From Granulicatella seriolae (GTDB lineage: Bacteria; Bacillota; Bacilli; Lactobacillales; Aerococcaceae): DNA of 64,000 bases. The position numbers were made by a program, and so were the translations under genes. Numbering within the stretch: the stretch's first letter is position 1; every line of letters begins with the position of its first letter. The DNA lies in the NCBI RefSeq assembly GCF_024543085.1, contig NZ_JANHNZ010000001.1:186001-250000 (forward strand), given 5' to 3'. The notes beneath the pieces are model-generated. The model did no database searches and was not told the origin of the DNA. It saw only the letters and a program-made list of their open reading frames with translations. Positions 17,478 through 26,319 of the stretch are shown here, one piece after another.

Positions 17478-17846
17478 TCATCTTGTTTTAACTCTCATAT
17501 CATATACATTTTTAGCTTTAACAAGATCATAATTTGTATATTCCCTAATCCGTTTAATCACTTTCACTTCATCCATACCATCAACAATCATAGCCGCTAC
17601 TTCTTTTTCTTCCTCATCAGTCATCTCTCTAGTTTGATGTTCTTCTTTAATTTCATTAAAAAGAATTAAATAAACAAAATAACCTACAAGCGCAGCAACT
17701 AAAATTCCCACGCCCCTACCAAACCAAATATTTACAGGGAATTTATTAACAACTCCTTGAGCAAATTCTCCTGCTCGCATAGAAAATTGCAATAATAACC
17801 AAGCTTTTACAGTAATTACAATATTTCGATTTCTAGTGATTTTCAT
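17478..17846 (-). CDS. Small membrane protein of unknown function, 122 aa
   Basis: I do not recognise the family. There is a weakly hydrophobic N-terminal stretch (residues 8-22), a clear membrane helix at about residues 47-65 (GVGILVAALVGYFVYLILF) and then a charged cytoplasmic tail (residues 66-122, EEEKEVAAMIVDGMDEVKVIKRI). A GGAGAG site precedes ATG 17844-17846. The ATG overlaps the TGA of an upstream broken frame, so it was probably the second gene of a coupled pair. Confidence 0.6.
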   Translation of the reverse strand: MKITRNRNIVITVKAWLLLQFSMRAGEFAQGVVNKFPVNIWFGRGVGILVAALVGYFVYLILFNEIKEEHQTREMTDEEEKEVAAMIVDGMDEVKVIKRIREYTNYDLVKAKNVYDMRVKTR

Positions 17847-17945
17847 TGTATCTCTCCAGTCTTTTCATCAAATTTATTTTGTCGTCTATAACCAGCAGCG
17901 TTATCAGTTACAATATCATTTGCATCACTAATACGACTCAGACTG
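17844..17945 (-). pseudogene. 3' remnant of a gene upstream of the small membrane protein
   Basis: A start-less frame of 33 codons ends in SRISDANDIVTDNAAGYRRQ ... KFDEKTGEIQ and a TGA that overlaps the next ATG (ATGA). A TAA closes the frame upstream. The coding-like ending and tight overlap indicate a truncated gene. Function unknown. Confidence 0.4.
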
Positions 17946-18037
17946 CATTACCATAAATGCTTTTCCTTGTTTAGAGATATGCACCCTTCAATACTGCACA
18001 GCCCATTCATACCTGAAAATAGCATACAATGAATTTT

Positions 18038-18226
18038 TCATACATCTTCCTTTGAATGTACCATGATTAGCGAAAGGTAAAGATTTAAATAATTAGTTCT
18101 CACCATCTGATACTCTCTATTCAATAATTCTTCAAATTCTCTAATATTACATTTGTTACTTAATACAGATGAGTTTAGATAGGTATGCTCATTATTAAAA
18201 GTATCATAATAGTAGCCTTTATACAA
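18038..18226 (-). CDS. Short hypothetical protein, 62 aa
   Basis: An open frame with no recognised family (MYKGYYYDTFNNEHTYLNSS...). It is rich in Tyr and Asn. It lies among remnants, so it may itself be a fragment. Weak ribosome binding site. Confidence 0.3.
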   Translation of the reverse strand: MYKGYYYDTFNNEHTYLNSSVLSNKCNIREFEELLNREYQMVRTNYLNLYLSLIMVHSKEDV

Positions 18227-18276
18227 ATCAATTTTATTCTTTTATCGTTTCTTCGTTTTTTTGGTTTAATATTGCT

Positions 18277-18423
18277 TCACTTCTTCAACATCCTGTTTTT
18301 AGGCTCCCAACCTTCAATAATATTCGTATTCAAAGCATACCAAACACCCATAAATTCTTTTTGAGTGTCAAATTGAATTATGTATACAGCAAGAAATACG
18401 ACAAAAGTATTATAGAAAATAAA
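18277..18423 (-). pseudogene. 3' remnant of an unknown gene
   Basis: A start-less frame ends in a coding-like sequence (FVVFLAVYIIQFDTQKEFMG, then VWYALNTNIIEGWEPKNR) at TGA 18277-18279. A hydrophobic stretch near its left end suggests the tail of a membrane protein. It abuts the suf terminator, so the 5' part seems lost. Confidence 0.4.
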
Positions 18424-18428
18424 AATAA

Positions 18429-18465
18429 CCCTTTACAAACATTGATTTATCAACGTTTGTAAAGG
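18429..18465 (-). terminator. Terminator of the suf operon
   Basis: A 12-bp stem CCTTTACAAACG / (C)GTTTGTAAAGG, 12 bp past the sufB stop, followed on the minus strand by TTATTTTTATTT. Confidence 0.85.
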
Positions 18466-18476
18466 ATTTTTAAACA

Positions 18477-19871
18477 TCAACCTACACTCCCCTCCATCTC
18501 ATAAGCAATCAACCGATTCAACTCAACAGCATACTCCATCGGTAGCTCTTTGGTAAATGGTTCGACAAAGCCCATTACAATCATTTCAGTCGCTTCTGAT
18601 TCACTAATCCCTCTGCTCATTAGATAAAAGAGTTGTTCTTCTGATATTTTTGAGACTTTGGCTTCGTGTTCTAGGGCTACTTTTCCGTTATGGATTTCGT
18701 TGAAAGGGATGGTATCTGATTTGGATTTATCATCCATTATGATGGTGTCACACTCGATATGTGAGATGGAATAGTCTGATTTTTTACTGAAGGTCACTTG
18801 TCCTCTATAGTTGACTTCTCCGCCATCTTTGGCGATGGACTTGGACACGATGGAACTGGAGGTGTGTGGCGCATTGTGGATCATCTTTGCTCCGGTATCT
18901 TGATTTTGTCCTTCTCCGGCAAAGGCAATGGACAGCATGGTTCCTTTGGCATATGGACCTTCTAAATATACAGATGGGTATTTCATAGTCGTCTTAGCTC
19001 CTAGGTTTCCGTCAATCCACTCTACGGTACCGTGGGCAGCCGCTCGTGCACGTTTGGTGACTAGGTTATAGACGTTATCCGACCAGTTTTGAATGGTGGT
19101 ATAGCGGCAGTAGCCCCCTTCTTCGACGAATATCTCTACGATAGCTGCATGCAGACTATTGGTCGAATAGGTCGGCGCTGTACATCCCTCTACATAATGA
19201 ACACTAGCTCCCTCATCCACGATAATCAAAGTCCGTTCAAATTGCCCCATATTTTGGTCGTTGATTCTAAAATAGGTTTGTAATGGGACATCACAACGAA
19301 CTCCTTTAGGCACATAGATAAAGGTGCCTCCTGACCAAACAGCTGAGTTTAAGGCAGCCAACTTGTTATCTGTTGGTGGAACAAGTTTTGAGAAATATTT
19401 TTTAAAGAGTTCTGGGTACTCTTTGAGTGCCGAATCGGTATCGGTAAAGACGATACCTAATTTGTCAAACTCTTCTTTCATATTATGATAGACCACTTCT
19501 GACTCAAATTGAGCAGAAGCCCCTGCTAGGTAGGCACGTTCTGCTTCTGGTATACCGATACGCTCAAAGGTTTCCTTAATCTTATCTGGCACATCATCCC
19601 ATGAACGGGCCGGCTTATCACTAGCACGTTTGAAATAGGTTAAAGCATCAAAATCAATGTCAGACAAATCTGGCCCCCATGTTTGCATAGGCATCTTTTC
19701 AAATGCAGCTAGGGACTTCAAACGGAAGTCTAACATCCATTCTGGTTCGTCTTTAACACGTGAGATTTCACGCACAACGGCTTCACTAAGCCCTTTTTCA
19801 GTTTCAAATACGGGTGTGACATCTTCGTGAAATCCATATTTGTAGTCTTCTAATTCTGGTACTCCACTCAT
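18477..19871 (-). CDS. sufB: Fe-S cluster assembly scaffold SufB
   Basis: A 464-residue cytoplasmic protein, full length for SufB. Family markers are [15 protein letters not shown] near residue 190, the beta-helix core, and the C-terminal [24 protein letters not shown]. It forms the SufBC2D complex that builds Fe-S clusters with sulfur delivered from SufS via SufU. It is the last gene of sufCDSUB, one base after the sufU stop. An AGGAGT site precedes the ATG. Confidence 0.97.
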   Translation of the reverse strand: MSGVPELEDYKYGFHEDVTPVFETEKGLSEAVVREISRVKDEPEWMLDFRLKSLAAFEKMPMQTWGPDLSDIDFDALTYFKRASDKPARSWDDVPDKIKETFERIGIPEAERAYLAGASAQFESEVVYHNMKEEFDKLGIVFTDTDSALKEYPELFKKYFSKLVPPTDNKLAALNSAVWSGGTFIYVPKGVRCDVPLQTYFRINDQNMGQFERTLIIVDEGASVHYVEGCTAPTYSTNSLHAAIVEIFVEEGGYCRYTTIQNWSDNVYNLVTKRARAAAHGTVEWIDGNLGAKTTMKYPSVYLEGPYAKGTMLSIAFAGEGQNQDTGAKMIHNAPHTSSSIVSKSIAKDGGEVNYRGQVTFSKKSDYSISHIECDTIIMDDKSKSDTIPFNEIHNGKVALEHEAKVSKISEEQLFYLMSRGISESEATEMIVMGFVEPFTKELPMEYAVELNRLIAYEMEGSVG

Positions 19872-20318
19872 CTACTCACTCCTTTTCGTGTTTTCTTTGC
19901 TTTTTTCTAAAGCTTTCCAAGCTAAGGTAGCGCATTTTATTCTGGCTGGAAATTTTGCAACTCCTGCTAGTAAGGCAGCATCCCCTAGTGGTTCGGTATC
20001 AACTTCTTGTCCTTGCACCATTTTGGAGAAGTCTTGGGATAGTGTCATGGCTTCTTGCATGGTTTTGCCGATAATCACTTCTGACATCATGCTGGCACTT
20101 GCCATACTGATGCTACACCCGTGTCCGTCAAATTTTACTGTCTTAATCTTTTGGTCATTGTCTAAAACGACTTGTAGTTGGATGACGTCGCCACAGGTTG
20201 GGTTGTTCATTTCTATGATTTGGCTGCTTGATTCTGCTAGCAGTCCTTTGTTGCGTGGGTGCTGAGAGTGGTCCAGTATGACTTGTCGATAGAGGTTTTC
20301 TAATCTAGATAGTGCCAT
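19872..20318 (-). CDS. sufU: SufU, zinc-dependent sulfur-transfer protein
   Basis: A 148-residue IscU-like protein. The three conserved Cys are visible in NPTCGDVI (near 41), GHGCSISMASASMM (near 66) and IKCATLAWKALE (near 128). In Firmicutes SufU binds zinc and accepts persulfide sulfur from SufS. Its start lies inside the 3' end of sufS (14-bp overlap). Confidence 0.96.
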   Translation of the reverse strand: MALSRLENLYRQVILDHSQHPRNKGLLAESSSQIIEMNNPTCGDVIQLQVVLDNDQKIKTVKFDGHGCSISMASASMMSEVIIGKTMQEAMTLSQDFSKMVQGQEVDTEPLGDAALLAGVAKFPARIKCATLAWKALEKSKENTKRSE

Positions 20319-21537
20319 TGTGGAAGAACTCCTTTACTTTTTCTATGGTTGCCAGCAGGAAATCCGCTTCTTCTAACGTGTTGTAGATATAGAAAGATAC
20401 TCTTGCGGTTGCCGACACGTCTAGCCATCTCATCAGTGGTTGGGCACAGTGATGCCCTGCTCGAATAGCAATCCCTTCCATATCCATAGCTGTCGCTATA
20501 TCATGCGGATGAATCCCATCGATAGTGAATGAGATTACGGCACTATGGTTTTTGGTTTCAGCCGGCCCATAAATATGAACACCCGGTATAGCTGTTAACT
20601 TAGGTAAAAGGTAATCAACTATTTCTTGTTCATGAGCTTGGATAGTTTCCATGCCGATTGCTTGCAAATAATCAATTGCCTTGCCTAATCCAATGGCACC
20701 AGCAATATTAGGGGTACCTGCTTCAAATTTCCAAGGCAATTCTTTCCAAGTACTGCTTTGTTCATAAACAAAATCAATCATTTCCCCACCTGTTTCTTGA
20801 GGTTCCATGACTTCTAATAACTTTTCTTTTCCATAGAGTACGCCAATACCTGTTGGCCCTAACATCTTGTGGCCACTAAAGGCATAAAAATCGCAATCTA
20901 AGTCGCAAACATCAATTGGCATATGAGGAGCAGCTTGTGCACCATCAACAACCATGTAGCCACCGGTTTCATGCATCCACTGACCCAACTGCTTGATGGG
21001 ATTGGTGACCCCTAAGACGTTTGAAATATGTGTAATCGCCATGATCTTTGTTTTTTCTGACATCATATTTTTGATGGCCGGCATATCTAGACTTCCATCA
21101 GCCAATAAAGGCATATATACAAGCTGTGCCCCTGTTTTGCGAACCACTTCTTGCCACGGTACTAGGTTAGAGTGGTGCTCCATCGGTGAGATGAAAATCT
21201 GGTCGCCTGCTTGTAGGATATTTTGTGCAAACCCCTTGGCTACCCAATTGAGGCCTGTCGTAGTTCCTCTAGTAAAGAGAACTTCCTTGGTCGACTTGGC
21301 CTTGATAAAGTTTCTGACCTTGTCTCTAGCCTCTTCATAGGCTTCTGTAGCTTCTTGCGCTAAAGTATGAACCCCACGGTGGATATTGGCATTGTGTTGG
21401 AAATAATAATCTTCTAAAGCTTGAATGACTTGTTTCGGTTTTTGTGTTGTAGCTGCATTATCCAGATAAACTAAGGGCTCATCATTTACTGAGCGTTTTA
21501 AGATTGGGAAATCATCACGAATCGCTTTAGCAATCAT
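20305..21537 (-). CDS. sufS: Cysteine desulfurase SufS
   Basis: A 410-residue PLP enzyme that removes sulfur from L-cysteine to form an enzyme persulfide. The PLP Lys is in FSGHKMLGPTG near residue 224 and the catalytic Cys in RAGHHCAQPLM near residue 362. It overlaps sufD by 4 bp (ATGA) and sufU by 14 bp. The length is usual for the group II SufS type. Confidence 0.97.
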   Translation of the reverse strand: MIAKAIRDDFPILKRSVNDEPLVYLDNAATTQKPKQVIQALEDYYFQHNANIHRGVHTLAQEATEAYEEARDKVRNFIKAKSTKEVLFTRGTTTGLNWVAKGFAQNILQAGDQIFISPMEHHSNLVPWQEVVRKTGAQLVYMPLLADGSLDMPAIKNMMSEKTKIMAITHISNVLGVTNPIKQLGQWMHETGGYMVVDGAQAAPHMPIDVCDLDCDFYAFSGHKMLGPTGIGVLYGKEKLLEVMEPQETGGEMIDFVYEQSSTWKELPWKFEAGTPNIAGAIGLGKAIDYLQAIGMETIQAHEQEIVDYLLPKLTAIPGVHIYGPAETKNHSAVISFTIDGIHPHDIATAMDMEGIAIRAGHHCAQPLMRWLDVSATARVSFYIYNTLEEADFLLATIEKVKEFFHNGTI

Positions 21538-22823
21538 GTGCTTTTCACCAACTTATGTTCAATCATTTGAACCAATTCTTCTTGGATAGATTTAATAGGA
21601 ATGGCGGTAATAACTGCACCTAAGAAGCCTCGAATAACTAAGCGTTTGGCTTCTGCTTGACTAATGCCTCGGCTGGTTAGATAGAATAATTGTTCCTCAT
21701 CCACTTGGCCAACACTAGCTGCGTGGCCAGCCGTTACTTCGTTTTCATCAATTAAAAGAATTGGATTGGCATCTCCACGTGCGGAGTCAGACAGCATGAG
21801 GACACGACTTTCTTGTTGTGCATCAGCATTTTTAGCACCCTTTAAAATGTGTCCGATACCGTTAAAGGTCAGTGTTGAGCGATCCATAATTACCCCGTGT
21901 TGTAGGATGTGCCCAACTGAGTTTCTACCAGTATTGGTCACGCGAGTATCAATTCCTTGAACTTGATTGCCACTTGAGATAGCTACAATAGCTACTTTGG
22001 ATTGTGACCCATTTCCGATTAATTCTGAATCAAAATCTGCTACTAGATTGCCATCATTCATAATACCCATAGCCCAATCAATGCTGGCATCTTTTTCAAG
22101 ATAGCCACGTCGGTTCATGTAAGTATCGGTATTTTTTCCGAGTGTGTCCACAGCTGAATAATGGATTTTTGCTCCCTCTTTGGCAATAACTTCCACCATG
22201 ATATTAGCGGTATTTTCTTTTTGTCCAACCGTTTCAAATCGTTCAACATAGGTAAAGGAGCTATTTACATCTGCTACGATAAGCACGTGTTTTACAAAGG
22301 CTTCATCAATCCTAGCATTTTGTACAAAATGTGCTTCTATCGGCCCTTTGACCACAACATTTTTTGGAATATAAATGAAAATTCCTGAATTAAGCATGGC
22401 AGCATGATAAGCGGTTAAAGCATCTTCCTCCATATGGACAGCCTTAGTCATGAAATGGTCTTTCACCAAGTCCGGATAGTCTTGTAAGGCACTGAAAAAA
22501 TCAGTCACGATAACTCCTTGATCAATCAGTTCTTGAGCCATTTCTTCCCAATAGGTTACGGCACCAATCTGAACGATTTTTGCACCACCTTCTTGGGAAG
22601 AGTCAATATCATGTTCCAAATCTGTGGTTAGCGAATCGCCTTCTCCGATAGCAAAACTTTTAAGATTCCAGCGATTGAACTTAACTCGTTCAATCAGTGG
22701 TAATGGTAAGGCTTCCGCCAGATTCAAGGCAGCTATGCGATTTTCAAGAAACCAATTTGGCTCTTCTTTGATAGATGAAAAAAGTTGGATAGCTTCTTTC
22801 TTGTTTAACCCTTCATTGCTCAC
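21534..22823 (-). CDS. sufD: Fe-S cluster assembly protein SufD
   Basis: A 429-residue beta-helix protein, paralogue of SufB and partner in SufBC2D. Markers are DYPDLVKDHFM, FIYIPKNVVVKGPIEAHFV and the C-terminal DEEQLFYLTSRGISQAEA, which parallels the SufB C-terminus. It sits between sufC and sufS with tight spacing. Confidence 0.95.
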   Translation of the reverse strand: MSNEGLNKKEAIQLFSSIKEEPNWFLENRIAALNLAEALPLPLIERVKFNRWNLKSFAIGEGDSLTTDLEHDIDSSQEGGAKIVQIGAVTYWEEMAQELIDQGVIVTDFFSALQDYPDLVKDHFMTKAVHMEEDALTAYHAAMLNSGIFIYIPKNVVVKGPIEAHFVQNARIDEAFVKHVLIVADVNSSFTYVERFETVGQKENTANIMVEVIAKEGAKIHYSAVDTLGKNTDTYMNRRGYLEKDASIDWAMGIMNDGNLVADFDSELIGNGSQSKVAIVAISSGNQVQGIDTRVTNTGRNSVGHILQHGVIMDRSTLTFNGIGHILKGAKNADAQQESRVLMLSDSARGDANPILLIDENEVTAGHAASVGQVDEEQLFYLTSRGISQAEAKRLVIRGFLGAVITAIPIKSIQEELVQMIEHKLVKST

Positions 22824-22835
22824 AACTGTTTCCTC

Positions 22836-23606
22836 CTATTCGTTAATCTCTAACTTGATGCCCAATTCCTCACTGATACCTTTGTAACCTTCTGCTTCTA
22901 GACGTTTTGCTAAGCTAGCATCTCCAGTTTTGACGATTCGTCCGTCCATCATTACATGAACAATATCTGGTGTAATGTAGTTTAATAGTCGTTGATAGTG
23001 GGTGATGATTAAAGAACCGAATTTATCACCACGCATAGCATTGACACCTTTAGAAACGACTTTTAGGGCATCAATATCTAGACCTGAGTCAATCTCATCA
23101 AGGATAGCAAATGTTGGTTCGATCATCATCAATTGCAGAATTTCATTCTGTTTTTTCTCGCCACCAGAAAAACCTTCATTTAGGTAACGCTCCGCCATTT
23201 CTTCAGGCATATCTAAGAGCTCCATCTTTTCATCTAACTTTTTAATGAATTCTCTGACAGACATTTTATGGTCATCGTCTCTACGGGCGTTGATGGCTGA
23301 CCGTATGAATTCTGCATTGGTCACACCAGCAATTTCACTTGGGTATTGCATGGCCAAAAATAAGCCAGCTCTAGCTCGCTCGTCAACTTCCATTTCCAAG
23401 ACATTCTCACCGTCTAATAGGATTTCTCCTTGGGTTACTTCATAGCTTGGGTGCCCCATAATGGCAGCGGATAGGGTTGATTTTCCTGTTCCGTTTGGTC
23501 CCATAACGGCATGAATTTCCCCTGTATTTATGACTAAGTCGACCCCTTTTAGAATCTCTTTATCTTCTATAGAAACGTGTAGATTTTTTACTTCCAATCT
23601 AGACAT
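22836..23606 (-). CDS. sufC: Fe-S assembly ATPase SufC
   Basis: A 256-residue ABC-type ATPase, first gene of the operon. Walker A is GPNGTGKST near residue 37, the signature is FSGGEKKQNEILQ near 147 and Walker B is AILDEIDSGLD near 170. It powers SufBC2D. An AGGAGT site precedes ATG 23604-23606. The 284-bp upstream spacer should hold the operon promoter; no Fe-S-type repressor gene lies nearby. Confidence 0.97.
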   Translation of the reverse strand: MSRLEVKNLHVSIEDKEILKGVDLVINTGEIHAVMGPNGTGKSTLSAAIMGHPSYEVTQGEILLDGENVLEMEVDERARAGLFLAMQYPSEIAGVTNAEFIRSAINARRDDDHKMSVREFIKKLDEKMELLDMPEEMAERYLNEGFSGGEKKQNEILQLMMIEPTFAILDEIDSGLDIDALKVVSKGVNAMRGDKFGSLIITHYQRLLNYITPDIVHVMMDGRIVKTGDASLAKRLEAEGYKGISEELGIKLEINE

Positions 23607-23890
23607 AATCTCACTCCTTTTTGCATTTTCATCTGGCCCTCATAAGCTTTTTTGCTTAGCCGATTCATCTTCCATTTTAGCTTACTTAGGGCTCTTTCGC
23701 AATGAATGGACTCTTTCAAGCTGATAGTCCTTTCTTCAAAATGACTGTCTTTTGAAAAAATGTCCTTTTTTCTTTAATTTTCATTCACAATGATGTATTA
23801 TAGAGAATAACATTTTAGAGGACCGTGACCAGTTGATTTCACAAGAATTTCTAGTTATGACTCCCCTACTGAGTACAAAGGAGGATCTGT

Positions 23891-24628
23891 ATGTTTCCAA
23901 TTATTGGGATTGCTGGTAACCATCGCTTTAACGAGCTGGATACTGAAAATCTAATTTTGACCTATACACCAGATGGATTTGTTAAAGGTCTACAAAAATC
24001 AAACTCTATTCCTGTTGTCATCCCAGTTAGCGAACCTGAACTGGCGCATCACTATATTAGTCGTGTAGACGGCTTACTTTTAGCAGGCGGGCAAGATGTA
24101 TCACCACTCCTTTTTGGAGAAGAACCCAACCTTAAACTAGGCAGAACCTATCCTTTAAGAGATGTTTTTGAGTTGGCTCTTATTGAAGAGGCTTATAAAC
24201 AAAAGAAACCCATTTTGGCTATTTGTCGTGGGTTACAAATTTTAAATATTGCCTTTGGGGGAACCCTTTTTCAAGATATTGAAAGTCAGTACGAAAAAAA
24301 TACAGTACTCCATACCCAAAAGACCATGCCAAGTTACCCTACACATAGCATTCAGATTGCTAACGGTAGTGAATTGTCCAAGATTCTAGGAACTCAAGCA
24401 TCGGTAAACTCCTACCACCACCAAGCAGTTAGAACTCTTTCCCCTAAATTTACGCCTGTTGCTTGGAGCAGTGATGGAATTATTGAAGCCTTTGAGTCTC
24501 ACGAGGACGGTCAAAGTATGCTAGCCGTACAATGGCACCCAGAAACCATGATCAATCAATCTGAAAAGATGCAAGGAATCTTTTCAAACTTTATTGACCG
24601 AGTTTGTCACTCTTTGGAGAAAAAATAA
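23891..24628 (+). CDS. Class I glutamine amidotransferase-like hydrolase (gamma-glutamyl-GABA hydrolase family)
   Basis: A 245-residue cytoplasmic enzyme of peptidase family C26. The nucleophile Cys is in LAICRGLQILN near residue 114 and the His/Glu pair in AVQWHPETM near residue 220. GLLLAGGQDVSP near 70 is typical for PuuD-like proteins that cleave gamma-glutamyl bonds. No polyamine-catabolism genes are nearby, so the substrate is open. An AGGAGG site precedes the ATG. Confidence 0.88.
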   Translation: MFPIIGIAGNHRFNELDTENLILTYTPDGFVKGLQKSNSIPVVIPVSEPELAHHYISRVDGLLLAGGQDVSPLLFGEEPNLKLGRTYPLRDVFELALIEEAYKQKKPILAICRGLQILNIAFGGTLFQDIESQYEKNTVLHTQKTMPSYPTHSIQIANGSELSKILGTQASVNSYHHQAVRTLSPKFTPVAWSSDGIIEAFESHEDGQSMLAVQWHPETMINQSEKMQGIFSNFIDRVCHSLEKK

Positions 24629-24693
24629 TGTTTTACCATTCAGGTTTCCTAGTATATTAGTTAGAAATCAAGGCAATAACACTGTCCAGATTC

Positions 24694-24730
24694 TTACTCT
24701 CATAACTTACCTGTCCGCATGACTGTAAGG
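24694..24730 (+). repeat. Decayed piece of an element core (next to E2)
   Basis: CTCATAACTTACCTGTCCGC followed by ATGACTGTAAGG resembles the core segment CTCACTGGCTTAGCTGTCTA ... GTGGCTGTAA. It ends where the outer end of E2 begins, the same junction as at 51428 in another relic. Confidence 0.5.
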
Positions 24731-24978
24731 AACTAGGCATAAAGTCTGTCAAGTATAAAATCAAGTTCTAAATCATAAAAGAGTTTCCGAGAAAAGTACC
24801 AGAAATCGAAACGGTGGCACCACCGTGAGCCAAGGTCTCACCGGCTTAGCTGTCTACGTGGCTGTAAATCGGCTGAAGCCGAAACATCCACTGTGTGTCA
24901 GCTATGCTTTACACCGTTATTTCTGGTACTTTTCTCGGAAACTCTTTTATCTTATAATAATACGGACTTTTTTGCCCA
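24731..24978 (-). repeat. Intergenic hairpin element, copy E2
   Basis: The arms 24775-24806 and 24919-24950 are a perfect 32-bp inverted repeat (GAGTTTCCGAGAAAAGTACC). The core begins GAAACGGTGGCACCACC next to the TTCTAAATCATAAAA flank. Outer ends are degenerate (CTAGGCATAAAGTC and GGACTTTTTTGCCCA). Non-coding. Confidence 0.88.
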
Positions 24979-25121
24979 ATTCCATTGTAAGTAAAACTTT
25001 CTAATCTAAAGGATATAAAAGTTAGGACATTCAGAATAAATATGGTTCTACTTGGTAACCAATCGCTTTTCCAATTCCATCTACATTCTTTCTAATATAT
25101 CGGATATTATAAGAACAAAAA

Positions 25122-25162
25122 ATACTCCTGAAATCCTCGCTTACATAGGATTTTAGGAGTAT
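25122..25162 (-). terminator. Rho-independent terminator between elements E2 and E3
   Basis: A 16-bp stem ATACTCCTAAAATCCT / AGGATTTCAGGAGTAT with one mismatch, followed on the minus strand by TTTTTT. It would end the gcvH-like operon transcript after it has passed through element E3. Confidence 0.75.
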
Positions 25163-25265
25163 CTATTTATACTAGCTACTAAACGTGTTGAATAAATAAC
25201 TATTAGCACTAACTAAAAAATTAGTTTGCTAGGCACAAAGAGTCTCCAGATTGTCTCTCGTAATG

Positions 25266-25519
25266 GAGCTAGGCAAAAGGTCCCTGCAGCTATTTAAACA
25301 AAAGAGTTTTGCGAAAATCTTATCAGAAATAACGGTGTAAAGCATAGTTGGCGTACAGTGGATGTCTCGGCTTCAGCCGATTACAGCCACGTAGACAGCT
25401 AAGCCAGTGAGACCTTGGCTCACGGCGGTGCCACCGTTCTCATTTCTGATAAGATTTTCGCAAAACTCTTTTGTGATTTAAATATAAACATTACTCATTA
25501 TGGGCTTTTTTGCCTGCCC
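25266..25519 (+). repeat. Intergenic hairpin element, copy E3
   Basis: The arms 25298-25330 and 25442-25474 are a perfect 33-bp inverted repeat (GAGTTTTGCGAAAATCTTAT). The core is in the AACGGTGTAAAGC ... CACCGTT sense on the plus strand, and the marker flank is on the right (TGATTTAAATA). Thus the core-to-flank relation agrees with E2 and E5. Non-coding. Confidence 0.88.
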
Positions 25520-25586
25520 TTTTACTTCCGACCGATAACCTTGGGACTCGATTTCGTTCAAAAAACTAACTTTAATCTTTCATTAT

Positions 25587-25940
25587 TTAATCAACAAAAG
25601 GAAAGTCTTGCTCAGACAAAGCCAAATATTCCTCTTCATTGACAGCACTCACCTTAACAACCCAATTGCTATCAGCAAATTCTCTGTTAAGCAAGTCCGG
25701 ATTGTCTTCAATATCTTTATGCCATTCAACTACTTGTGCATTTAAAGGAGGTAGTAAATCAGTGACAGCTTTTGCAGCCTCAACACTAAGAAACGGTTCT
25801 GATCTATCCAACACATCATCGGCCGAAATTTCAACAAAAGAAACTGTTCCTAAGTCATCTTGCCCCTTTGGTGATAGACCAATTCTGTAAACATCATCCG
25901 TTCTCTCAACCCAAAAGCCATTTTCACTGTATCTTATCAT
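25587..25940 (-). CDS. GcvH-like lipoyl-carrier protein
   Basis: A 117-residue lipoyl-domain protein. The lipoylation site is K57 in LSVEAAKAVTDLLPP, and the flanking fold (ISADDVLDRSEPFLSVE) follows glycine cleavage H protein. The start is ATG 25938-25940 with a GGGGGTG site. No other glycine cleavage genes (gcvT, gcvP) are in the window, so it resembles the stand-alone GcvH-like carriers linked to lipoate handling or stress signalling in other Firmicutes. It directly follows the ArsC/Spx-type gene (4-bp gap), which suggests a redox-linked role. Confidence 0.78.
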   Translation of the reverse strand: MIRYSENGFWVERTDDVYRIGLSPKGQDDLGTVSFVEISADDVLDRSEPFLSVEAAKAVTDLLPPLNAQVVEWHKDIEDNPDLLNREFADSNWVVKVSAVNEEEYLALSEQDFPFVD

Positions 25941-25944
25941 CTTA

Positions 25945-26298
25945 TCACCCCCATAGTTTAGAATATGTTTCTTCCTTAAAACCAAAAGTCGTCTTGGTAC
26001 CTTCAACAAGCAAAGGTCGTCTTATCAACATTCCGTCGCTTAACAGTATTTCCAAAGCTTGATCATCCGTCAAATCATCAAGCTTGTCCTTTAAGTCCAT
26101 CTCTTTATAAAGTTCGCCGCTCGTATTAAACATGTTCTTAACTGTCAAATGGTTAGCTTCTTTAATGGCACGCATGGTTTCCAAATCAGGTCTCACTTCA
26201 CGAATATCTTCTACTTTGTAGGGAATACCTTCTTGATCAAGCCATTTTTTTGCTTTGAGGCAGGTGGAACATTTTGGATGGACATAGATTGTTTTCAC
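25945..26298 (-). CDS. ArsC/Spx-family thioredoxin-fold protein
   Basis: A 117-residue protein of the arsenate reductase/Spx superfamily. The redox pair is C10 and C13 (HPKCSTC) and the conserved Arg pair lies in LIRRPLL. It resembles YusI/ArsC-like proteins more than the true transcription regulator Spx, which is encoded separately at 48745-49143. It is co-transcribed with the GcvH-like gene. Confidence 0.85.
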   Translation of the reverse strand: MKTIYVHPKCSTCLKAKKWLDQEGIPYKVEDIREVRPDLETMRAIKEANHLTVKNMFNTSGELYKEMDLKDKLDDLTDDQALEILLSDGMLIRRPLLVEGTKTTFGFKEETYSKLWG

Positions 26299-26319
26299 TG
26301 ATAAAAAGTCCCCTTTCTT

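Noticed and set aside
25415-25642. 75-codon plus-strand frame
   Set aside because: It starts inside element E3 and runs antisense into the GcvH-like gene; it is a product of the repeat sequence.
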